A stretch of 64,000 nt of DNA from Halomonas dongshanensis (GTDB taxonomy: Bacteria > Pseudomonadota > Gammaproteobacteria > Pseudomonadales > Halomonadaceae), in NCBI RefSeq assembly GCF_024790395.1, contig NZ_JAJISC010000006.1, positions 1-64,000 of the forward strand. The letters are read 5' to 3'. Under the pieces are notes generated by a model. It had not been told where the DNA came from. It searched no databases and saw only the letters and a program-made list of their open reading frames with translations. The position numbers and the translations under genes are program-made. Each line of letters starts with the position of its first letter. Within the stretch, counting starts at the first letter, position 1. This document shows, in pieces, positions 9,520-16,729 of the stretch.

Positions 9520-9546
9520 TCAAGTTTTTTCGCCCACGGCCGATAG
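9520..9546 (+). promoter_or_regulatory. Sigma-28 (FliA) promoter of flgKL
   Basis: TCAAGTTT, an 11-base spacer and GCCGATAG differ from the FliA consensus at one base in each box. It is in the flgJ-flgK gap, 28 bp before the flgK start, so flgKL can be expressed late even if read-through from flgB also occurs. Confidence 0.85.
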
Positions 9547-9574
9547 CACAGGTATCGGCTTGAGGAAGTGAACC

Positions 9575-11185
9575 ATGAGCATGTTTTCGATTGGCCTGAG
9601 TGGGCTGAATGCGGCGCAGAACGCGCTCAACACCACCAGTAACAACATTAGCAATCTCTATACGCCGGGCTATAACCGCGAGCTCACGCAGCTGGGCGAA
9701 GGCAGCTTCGGCAGCAAGGGCGTTCAGGTCAACGCCATCGAGCGGCAGTTCAACGAGTACGTCGCTCGCCAGCTCAACAGCGCCAAAACGCAGTCCAGCG
9801 CGCTGGAGACCTACGCCGGGCAAGTCGGCCAGATCGACAACCTGCTCGCTGATCGCGAAGCGGGGCTAGCGCCTCTCATTCAGGGCTTCTTCTCGTCGCT
9901 CGAAGATCTGGCCAGCGCCCCTGCCGATCCGGCAGCGCGTCAGGGCGTTTTGGGAGCGGCCGATACGCTCACCGCGCAGTTTCGCTCCTTCGATGGCTAC
10001 TTGCAGGACATGCAGGACAACCTCAATAGCCAGCTCAAGGACGAAGTCACCCAGATCAACAACACGCTGGAGCAGATTGCCGGGCTGAACAAAGAGATCT
10101 CGCTGGCGCGCGCGCGCACCGGTGACGCGCCCAACAGCATGCTCAACCAGCGCGATCAGTTGGTGTCCGAGCTCAACGAGCGCATGGACATGCGCCTGAA
10201 CATCCAGGATGGCAAGACCTATAACCTGAGCTTGCCCAACGGCCAGCCCCTGGTCACCGGCACCAACGCCTTCTCGCTCGAAGCCGTTCAGGCCGACTAC
10301 GACCCCCAGCGCACGGTGATTGGCTACCGTGACGGTGGAGGCAATCTGGTTCAGCTCGACGAAGACGTGATCCGCGGTGGGTCGCTAGGCGGGCTGATGG
10401 CCTTTCGCTCAGAAACTCTGGACAAGACCCAGAACCAGATTGGTCAGTTGGCGGTCTCGTTCGCCGTGGCCTTCAATGCACAGCATCGCCAAGGTGTCGA
10501 TCTCGATGGAGAAGCGGGTGAAGATTTCTTCACTCTGCGTGCGCCCCAGGTCTATAGCGGTGCAAGCAACACAGCGAACGTCACCGAGATCGATTTCGAT
10601 ACCGACCGTATCGACGAGCTGCGCGCCACCGACTACACCGTCTCTTTCGAGAGCGGTGAGCCGAGCGTCGTGCGTAAGGACTCCGGGCAACGCGTCGATG
10701 CGGACTGGAGTGACGGCACCCTCAGCTTTGGGGGAATCAACATGCGCTTTAGCCAAACGCCCGTAGAGGGCGACAGCTTCGACGTGCAGCCAGTGCGCCG
10801 CGCGGCAAATGGCATGGACACCGCTTTCCGCGATCTGGACAAAATGGCGGCTGGCACCGAAGGCGCTTCGGGCGATAACCGTAATGCCCTGGCGCTGCAG
10901 AAGTTGCAAACCCAACCCCTGGTCGGCGGTAGTGCCTCGTTCAGCGGTGCTTATGCGTCGATGGTCAGTGATGTAGGTAATCGTACCAATATCACTCAGG
11001 TCAACTTAGAAGCGCGCCAAGGCCTTACCGACCAGCTGCGCGCGGTACAGCAGTCGGAGTCGGGGGTGAGTCTCGACGAGGAGGCGGCCAACCTGATTCG
11101 CTACCAGCAGTACTATCAGGCCAACGCCCGCGTCATCGATACGGCGGGCTCGCTGCTCGACGTCATCCTGAACCTGCGCAGCTAA
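9575..11185 (+). CDS. flgK: Hook-filament junction protein 1, FlgK
   Basis: A 536-residue hook-associated protein with the FlgK N-terminus MSMFSIGLSGLNAAQNALN and rod/hook-like motif TTSNNISNLYTPGYNRE. The C-terminal coiled segment is GVSLDEEAANLIRYQQYYQANARV. It forms the first junction zone between hook and filament and is the export substrate held by FlgN. It lies 13 bp before flgL and is driven by its own sigma-28 promoter. Confidence 0.96.
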   Translation: MSMFSIGLSGLNAAQNALNTTSNNISNLYTPGYNRELTQLGEGSFGSKGVQVNAIERQFNEYVARQLNSAKTQSSALETYAGQVGQIDNLLADREAGLAPLIQGFFSSLEDLASAPADPAARQGVLGAADTLTAQFRSFDGYLQDMQDNLNSQLKDEVTQINNTLEQIAGLNKEISLARARTGDAPNSMLNQRDQLVSELNERMDMRLNIQDGKTYNLSLPNGQPLVTGTNAFSLEAVQADYDPQRTVIGYRDGGGNLVQLDEDVIRGGSLGGLMAFRSETLDKTQNQIGQLAVSFAVAFNAQHRQGVDLDGEAGEDFFTLRAPQVYSGASNTANVTEIDFDTDRIDELRATDYTVSFESGEPSVVRKDSGQRVDADWSDGTLSFGGINMRFSQTPVEGDSFDVQPVRRAANGMDTAFRDLDKMAAGTEGASGDNRNALALQKLQTQPLVGGSASFSGAYASMVSDVGNRTNITQVNLEARQGLTDQLRAVQQSESGVSLDEEAANLIRYQQYYQANARVIDTAGSLLDVILNLRS

Positions 11186-11197
11186 GGAGTTTACGCA

Positions 11198-12130
11198 ATG
11201 CGTATTAGCACGATCACCATGTTCGAGCAGGGCACGGCGTCGATGAACCGCCAGCAGAGCGAATTTCTCAAGGTCAGCCAGCAGTTGGCGAGCGGGCGCC
11301 GGGTGGTCAACCCGTCGGACGACCCCCAGGCCGCCGCCCGTGCCGTGCGAGTCGATCAGTCCAAGGCGATGGTCGAGCAGTACCAGGATTCGCGCATCTC
11401 GGCGCGCAACGCCCTCTCGCAAAGCGAGAGCATTCTCAATAGCGTGAGCGACGCCATCACCAAGGCCAAAACGCTGACGATCCAAGCCGCCAGCGATACG
11501 CTGAGCGATGCCGACCGTCAGTCCATTGGCAGCGAGCTGCGCGGGGTGTACGAAACCCTGCTGGGCCAAGCCAACGCCACCGACGGCAACGGCCGCTACC
11601 TCTTTGGCGGCTATAAGGACGATGCGCCGCCCTTCGAAGTGAATGGCGACAAAGCCATCTACGTCGGCAGCAGCGAAAGCCGCGAGCAGCGCGTCGATGC
11701 CGAGCGCTTGATGCCAGTCACCTTCACCGGCCAAGACGTCTTTCGCCAGATGCCGGGGAATACGGAAGGGGACGACGATCTCTTCGCCACGATCGAAGAA
11801 GCGCTGCGCGTGCTGGATACGCCTGCGACCAGCGATGCCGAGAAAGCCGATTTACGCGATACCCTCAACGCCTCCATGCGCAAATTCGACAGCGTTTTGG
11901 ACAACGTTTTGACGGTACGGGCAAGCGCCGGGGCGCGCTTGAACGAGTTGGACGTGATCGATGCGGTAGGCGATAACCGCATGCTCAACTACGAGCAGAC
12001 GCTATCGGATCTGGTCGACCTGGATTACGCCGAGGCGATCTCCGAATATATGCAGCGCCAGATGGGGTTTCAGGCCTCGCAGCAGACCTTTGCCAACGTT
12101 AACCGTATGTCGCTGTTCGAATATCTCTAA
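11198..12130 (+). CDS. flgL: Hook-filament junction protein 3, FlgL
   Basis: A 310-residue flagellin-like protein. The N-terminus MRISTITMFEQGTASMNRQQ and ASGRRVVNPSDDPQAAARAV is the flagellin/FlgL signature. The C-terminus returns to a helical LDYAEAISEYMQRQMGFQAS segment. It joins FlgK to the filament. It is followed by a GC-rich terminator and is the last plus-strand gene before the converging fli operon. Confidence 0.96.
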   Translation: MRISTITMFEQGTASMNRQQSEFLKVSQQLASGRRVVNPSDDPQAAARAVRVDQSKAMVEQYQDSRISARNALSQSESILNSVSDAITKAKTLTIQAASDTLSDADRQSIGSELRGVYETLLGQANATDGNGRYLFGGYKDDAPPFEVNGDKAIYVGSSESREQRVDAERLMPVTFTGQDVFRQMPGNTEGDDDLFATIEEALRVLDTPATSDAEKADLRDTLNASMRKFDSVLDNVLTVRASAGARLNELDVIDAVGDNRMLNYEQTLSDLVDLDYAEAISEYMQRQMGFQASQQTFANVNRMSLFEYL

Positions 12131-12152
12131 GTAAATCCACGAGCCGCTCTCA

Positions 12153-12201
12153 ACGCCGCCCGCCGCCAATGGTCCTTCATTGCGGCGGGCGGCGTCGTTT
12201 T
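12153..12201 (+). terminator. Terminator after flgL
   Basis: A perfect 14-bp GC-rich inverted repeat (12153-12166 with 12182-12195), followed by CG and four T. It can end the flgKL transcript. The minus strand lacks a T-run, so for fliR it would act at most as a hairpin. Confidence 0.85.
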
Positions 12202-12211
12202 ACCTACCGGG

Positions 12212-13006
12212 TTATCCTCCTAGTGGCGCCATCAGCTCGATCAGTCCCTGCATGAAGTTCACGCCCTGGCTGAACAGGCTTTGCAGAAAGCGTCCCAGGT
12301 CGGTCATTAGCACCATCATCAGCACCAAGCCCACGGTGAGCGAGGTCGGGAAGCCGATGTTGAAGACCGTCAGCTGCGGCGCCGAGCGGTTGAGGATACC
12401 GAGTCCCAGGTTGATGATCAGCAGCGCCCCCACCACCGGCAGTGCCAGCAGCATCCCCGAGGCGAAGACGGTGCCAGCGTAGCGGGCGATCATCTCGAAG
12501 GCGTTGGGGTTGAAGCCGCCAAGGCCAATGGGCAGCGTTTGAAAGCTCATCACCAGCACCTCCAGCACCATCAGATGGCCGTTGAAGGCAAGAAACATCA
12601 ACAGCGTGATCATATAGAGGATGCGCGACAGCACCATGATGTTGGTGCCACTGGCGGCGTCGAAGAAGCTAGCAAAGCCGAGCCCCATCTGCAGGCCGAT
12701 GAACTCGCCCGCGGCCTGCACCGCAGCGTAGACCAGGTGCATAACGAAACCGATGGCAAGGCCAACGACGATCTGCTCGACGAGGATGCCGATGCCTGCC
12801 CAGGAGACCACCGGTACGTCCGGTAGCGGCGGCAAAAGCGGCGCCACCACCAGGGTCACAAGCGCGGCCAGGCCTACTTTGGCTTGATTGGGAACGCTCG
12901 AGTGGCCCCATAGCGGTGAGACCGCCATGAAGGCGGTAATGCGGGCAAAGGGCCAGAGAAAGGCGACGATCCACCCTTGAAGCTGGTCGAAGCTGACCTC
13001 AACCAC
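12212..13006 (-). CDS. fliR: Flagellar export gate protein FliR
   Basis: A 264-residue integral membrane protein with about six hydrophobic segments, the FliR family length. It is a core subunit of the flagellar type III export gate with FliP and FliQ. The order fliP-fliQ-fliR on the minus strand is standard. It is the last gene of the long fliF-to-fliR transcription unit. Confidence 0.95.
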   Translation of the reverse strand: MVEVSFDQLQGWIVAFLWPFARITAFMAVSPLWGHSSVPNQAKVGLAALVTLVVAPLLPPLPDVPVVSWAGIGILVEQIVVGLAIGFVMHLVYAAVQAAGEFIGLQMGLGFASFFDAASGTNIMVLSRILYMITLLMFLAFNGHLMVLEVLVMSFQTLPIGLGGFNPNAFEMIARYAGTVFASGMLLALPVVGALLIINLGLGILNRSAPQLTVFNIGFPTSLTVGLVLMMVLMTDLGRFLQSLFSQGVNFMQGLIELMAPLGG

Positions 13007-13009
13007 GAG

Positions 13010-13279
13010 CTACATCACCATGGCAGGGATGTTACTGAAAAGCCGCTCGGTGAAGTCGACGATCAGGCCGATCAGCCAGGGCCCGGCGAGTACCAGCACG
13101 GCAAAGACGGCAAGGATCTTGGGAATGAAGGTCAGCGTCATCTCATTGATCTGGGTCGCTGCTTGAAACAGGCTCACCAGCAGGCCGGTGAACAGGGCAA
13201 CGAGCAGGATCGGCGCGGCGAGAAACAGCGTGACCCGCATTCCCTGATAGGCCATGTCCATCACGATTTCCGGGGTCAT
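13010..13279 (-). CDS. fliQ: Flagellar export gate protein FliQ
   Basis: An 89-residue protein with two membrane helices, exactly the usual FliQ length (MTPEIVMDMAYQGMRVTLF at the start). The ATG at 13279 is chosen because GAGGAG lies 6-7 bases upstream; an upstream in-frame start would add six residues not typical of the family. It is part of the FliPQR export channel. Confidence 0.95.
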   Translation of the reverse strand: MTPEIVMDMAYQGMRVTLFLAAPILLVALFTGLLVSLFQAATQINEMTLTFIPKILAVFAVLVLAGPWLIGLIVDFTERLFSNIPAMVM

Positions 13280-13304
13280 GTCCGCTCCTCGGATCAAATA
13301 AACG

Positions 13305-14084
13305 TCAAGTCAAATAGAAGCTTTGCGCCAACGAGCCGACGATCAACTGCCAGCCGTCGACCAGCACGAAGAGCATCAGCTTGAAAGGCAGGGATATGGT
13401 GACCGGCGGTACCATCATCATGCCCAGCGACATCAGCGTGCTGGCCACTACCAGATCGATGATCAGAAACGGAATGAAGATGGTGAAACCGATCTGAAAG
13501 GCAGTCTTCAACTCGCTGGTCACGAAGGCGGGAAGCAGTACGCGCATGGGTAGCTCCTCCGGCCCCTGGAGAGGGCCAACATCGGCTAGCCGTACGAACA
13601 GGGCAAGGTCCGGCTCGCGAGTCTGGGCCAGCATGAACTCGCGAAAGGGTTCCTGGGCCAGGGTCAAAAATTGCTCGAAGTCGATACTTTCGTTGCTCAG
13701 CGGCACCCAGGCGGTGTCGTAGACCTGGTTGAGCACCGGCGACATGATGAAAAACGTCAGAAACAGCGCCACGCCGAGCAGCACCTGATTCGGCGGTGTT
13801 GCCTGAGTGCCCATGGCCGTACGCAGTAGGCTGAGCACGATGATGATGCGCGTGAAGCTGGTCATCATCAAAAGCATCGCAGGCAAGAAGGCCAGCGAGC
13901 TGAGAAAGAGGAGGGTCTGTAGCGATAGTGACCACTGCTGACCACCGCCTTCGAGGGGTTGGGAAACCACACCGGGCAGCTGTTGGGCATAGGCCGGGAC
14001 GGCGAGAAGCGCCAGCGCTAGGCCAGCGGCGAGAATAACCGCGAGTAAAGGGCGTCTCTTCGGGCAGGACATGCCGCCTCTCAT
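13305..14084 (-). CDS. fliP: Flagellar export gate protein FliP
   Basis: A 259-residue protein with a cleavable signal peptide (ending near VPAYA) and four further membrane helices. The FliP motif [20 protein letters not shown] and the segment [21 protein letters not shown] are clear. It forms the pentameric ring of the export gate. Its ATG overlaps the fliO stop by four bases. Confidence 0.97.
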   Translation of the reverse strand: MRGGMSCPKRRPLLAVILAAGLALALLAVPAYAQQLPGVVSQPLEGGGQQWSLSLQTLLFLSSLAFLPAMLLMMTSFTRIIIVLSLLRTAMGTQATPPNQVLLGVALFLTFFIMSPVLNQVYDTAWVPLSNESIDFEQFLTLAQEPFREFMLAQTREPDLALFVRLADVGPLQGPEELPMRVLLPAFVTSELKTAFQIGFTIFIPFLIIDLVVASTLMSLGMMMVPPVTISLPFKLMLFVLVDGWQLIVGSLAQSFYLT

Positions 14085-14512
14085 GGGGTTGGGTCGTCGT
14101 CGACGGCGTTATCGGAAGAAGGCGCGGCGCGTTTACCGCGCTGGCGCCGAAGGGCGTGTGCCATACGCTGGGCAAAGGGCGAGGCGGGCGTAGATACAGG
14201 CTCCACGCTTGCTGCAGGCAGCTCGTGCAGCTTAGTCACCGTGCCGCCGCCCACGCCGAGCACCAGCCAGGTCGCGTCCACCTCGACGATCACCACCCGC
14301 TCGCGGCTGCCCACGGCGGTGGTGGCCACTACCTTGAGCGGCATGCCGTGAGGATGGCGCTGAGTCTGCCAGCGTTTGAGTAGCGCCGTGGCGAGCAATA
14401 TCAGCACGATGACGACGATTAAAGCTGCCGCCGTCTTGCCGAACAGTGCCAGCCCCGCCATGGCATCGACGCCGCCGTCGAGCGCCGAGGAAGTCGTCGC
14501 CTGCGTGCTCAT
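14081..14512 (-). CDS. fliO: Flagellar protein FliO
   Basis: A 143-residue small membrane protein: a single helix at about residues 22-45, then a cytoplasmic domain ([26 protein letters not shown]), the FliO pattern. FliO helps FliP ring assembly. It overlaps fliN upstream and fliP downstream by four bases each, indicating translational coupling. Confidence 0.92.
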   Translation of the reverse strand: MSTQATTSSALDGGVDAMAGLALFGKTAAALIVVIVLILLATALLKRWQTQRHPHGMPLKVVATTAVGSRERVVIVEVDATWLVLGVGGGTVTKLHELPAASVEPVSTPASPFAQRMAHALRRQRGKRAAPSSDNAVDDDPTP

Positions 14513-15048
14513 CGGTTGAGCTTGTGGATGCGCTCAGAGGGAGTGATGATCTCGGTCACGCGGATGCCGTACTTGTCTTCGATCACCACCACCTCGCCTT
14601 GAGCGATCAGGTAGCCGTTGATCAGAATGTCCATCGGCTCCCCGGCCAAGCCCTCGAGTTCGATGACCGACCCCTGGGCCAGTTCGAGCAGCTGCTTGAT
14701 GGTCAGCCGGGTGCGTCCAAGCTCGACGGTGAGCTTGACCGGGATGTCCATGATCATCTCGAGATCGCGCGTTTGACCTGCGTCCACGCTGGCACTCAGC
14801 GGACGGAAAACGTCGTCACTGGCCGGGCGTGGAGTGGGTGCTTGCGCGCTCGCGGCGGGCTCGTCCGATGCGCTCTCTTCGGCGGCCTCCTGTTCGGCCA
14901 TGGCGGCAGCCCACGGATCTTCGTCGGCCGCGCTCTCGGCTGCCGTACTCTCTGCTCCCGTACTCCCTGCAAGCGTATCCTGCTCCGACATGGCCGCTGC
15001 CCAATCGTCTTCTGAGATGCCCTGATCAGGCTTTTTCGGGTCCGTCAT
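14509..15048 (-). CDS. fliN: Flagellar motor switch protein FliN
   Basis: A 179-residue C-ring protein. The C-terminal about 85 residues are the conserved SpoA-type domain (MDIPVKLTVELGRTRLTIKQ ... VEDKYGIRVTEIITPSERI region). The N-terminal extension is acidic and Ala-rich and carries two copies of a WAAAMxEQ motif (near residues 17 and 46). Enteric FliN has one such motif and is about 137 residues long. It overlaps fliM by four bases. Confidence 0.95.
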   Translation of the reverse strand: MTDPKKPDQGISEDDWAAAMSEQDTLAGSTGAESTAAESAADEDPWAAAMAEQEAAEESASDEPAASAQAPTPRPASDDVFRPLSASVDAGQTRDLEMIMDIPVKLTVELGRTRLTIKQLLELAQGSVIELEGLAGEPMDILINGYLIAQGEVVVIEDKYGIRVTEIITPSERIHKLNR

Positions 15049-16100
15049 GGGTTGGATTCCTTGGCTTTCTGGCGCGTGGACGCTTTGATGAAGTCGTTCG
15101 TCGTGACATTGTTCATGGCGGCGTGGTCGAGCATGCGCAGTACGCGCAGCGCGCGTTGCTGACGCTGGCTACCGTATTCGCACTCCATGACCGGGACGCC
15201 GTCGACGCTGGCGGTCAGCGTGTCGGGGATCTCGAGCGGCAGTACGTCGCCCTGCTTGAGCCCCATGACCTGCGCGATGCGGCTGGGAATCTGGGCGAAC
15301 TCGGCCACCAGCTCCACCTCCGACTGGCGCAGCTCCGAGGCCATGCGCCGCGACCAGCTGCCGTCCTGATCGTGGTGGCTGTCGTTGATCGGGTTGGTCA
15401 GCAGATCGCGCAGCGGCTCGATCATTGCGTAGGGCATGCAGATCTGGAAGTGGCTCATCAGGTTGCCGACTTCGAGATTGAACTTGGTGTTGACCACGAT
15501 CTCGTTGGGCGAGTTGGTGATGTTGGCGAACTTCGACTGCACCTCCGAGCGTAGAAAACTGATCTCCAAGGGGTGCACGACTTTCCAGGCTTCCTGATAG
15601 GCGTCGATTGCCAAATTCAGCACGCGCTGGATGATGCGCTGCTCGGTATTGGTGAACTCGCGACCGTCCGATTTGGTGAGAAAGCGGCCGTCGCCGCCGA
15701 ACAGGTTGTCCACCACCATGAACACCAAATTAGGTGGAAAGACCACCAGGGCCGAGCCGCGCAGTGGTTTCATCGCCACCAGATTGAGGTTGGTAGGCAC
15801 CGGCACGTTGCGCGAGAAGTCGCTGAAGCTCTGGTAACGTACCGACTCCACGGTGATATCCGCGCTGCGCCGGATCAGGTTGAACAGGCCGTTGCGGAAA
15901 TAGCGCGCAAAGCGCTCGTTGATGAAGTCCAGCGCGTGCAAACGCTCGCGAATGACACGATGCTGGGTCGAGGGATCGTAGGGCTTGATGCGCCCCTCGT
16001 CGGTCGACGCCGACGGCGTGCTGCTCGGCTCGTCGTCGCCGCTGACGCCCTTGAGCAGCGCATCGATCTCTTCCTGGGAGAGTAGATCGTCCTGTGACAT
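15045..16100 (-). CDS. fliM: Flagellar motor switch protein FliM
   Basis: A 351-residue C-ring protein. The N-terminal CheY-binding helix LLSQEEIDALLKGV is intact. A central FliG-binding domain and a C-terminal SpoA domain (GDVLPLEIPDTLTASVDGVPVMECEYG) follow. Phospho-CheY from 43691-44080 would bind here to change rotation direction. Confidence 0.97.
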   Translation of the reverse strand: MSQDDLLSQEEIDALLKGVSGDDEPSSTPSASTDEGRIKPYDPSTQHRVIRERLHALDFINERFARYFRNGLFNLIRRSADITVESVRYQSFSDFSRNVPVPTNLNLVAMKPLRGSALVVFPPNLVFMVVDNLFGGDGRFLTKSDGREFTNTEQRIIQRVLNLAIDAYQEAWKVVHPLEISFLRSEVQSKFANITNSPNEIVVNTKFNLEVGNLMSHFQICMPYAMIEPLRDLLTNPINDSHHDQDGSWSRRMASELRQSEVELVAEFAQIPSRIAQVMGLKQGDVLPLEIPDTLTASVDGVPVMECEYGSQRQQRALRVLRMLDHAAMNNVTTNDFIKASTRQKAKESNP

Positions 16101-16119
16101 GAACGGCTCCGTCCCGCGG

Positions 16120-16590
16120 TTATTGCACGATGAATTCGGTGAACAGCACTTCGCGCAGATCGAGCGGGGGCTGGTTCTCGGTCAAGGGTACCGACAAGCG
16201 GTCGATGATGTCGCGCCCAAGCTGCTCTTTGCCCTCGACCGTGGTCAAGTCGCTAGCCTGCTTGCTGGAGAGCAAAATGAGCAGGCGACTGCGCACCTGA
16301 GGCATGTGCTCGGTGAGGATCTGAGTGGTTTCGTCGTTGCCCACACGCAGGGTCATTCCCGTGTAGAGCAGGCGCGAACCCAAGCGATCATCGGCCAGAT
16401 TGACGGTGAAAGGGTCGATGCGCAAGAACAGCGGCGTTTCGCGCTGCGCCACGGGTTCGCTCTTGCTCTCGTCGCCTCCACGCTGGTCGAGCACCATATA
16501 GATGGCCGCTGCCGCTCCAATCGATGAGAGCAGCACCAGTATGATCATTACCCATAGCAGTTTCTTGGAACCGCCGCTTGATTCAGCCAT
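16120..16590 (-). CDS. fliL: Flagellar basal-body protein FliL
   Basis: A 156-residue single-span protein: a short cytoplasmic N-terminus, a membrane helix at about residues 9-31, and a periplasmic domain that ends in LREVLFTEFIVQ, the usual FliL ending. FliL sits around the stators and supports torque. It starts 139 bp downstream of fliK, the largest gap in this operon. That gap holds short inverted repeats around CCTAGG but no clear terminator. Confidence 0.93.
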   Translation of the reverse strand: MAESSGGSKKLLWVMIILVLLSSIGAAAAIYMVLDQRGGDESKSEPVAQRETPLFLRIDPFTVNLADDRLGSRLLYTGMTLRVGNDETTQILTEHMPQVRSRLLILLSSKQASDLTTVEGKEQLGRDIIDRLSVPLTENQPPLDLREVLFTEFIVQ

Positions 16591-16729
16591 GTAAGCTTCC
16601 CGTTATCCCATGTGCGCGTCGCGCCCGCCCATTATGCCCAACGCCGCCCTTGGCGGTGAAAGGAACAGGCTCGCTTGGCGCGGCTATCTTTTGGTTTAAG
16701 CCCTAAGTCTTCAGTCCTAGGGTCAAGGC

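Noticed and set aside
16591..16729. Operon break between fliK and fliL
   Set aside because: Short inverted repeats around CCTAGG exist, but there is no T-run or clear promoter; read-through remains more likely.
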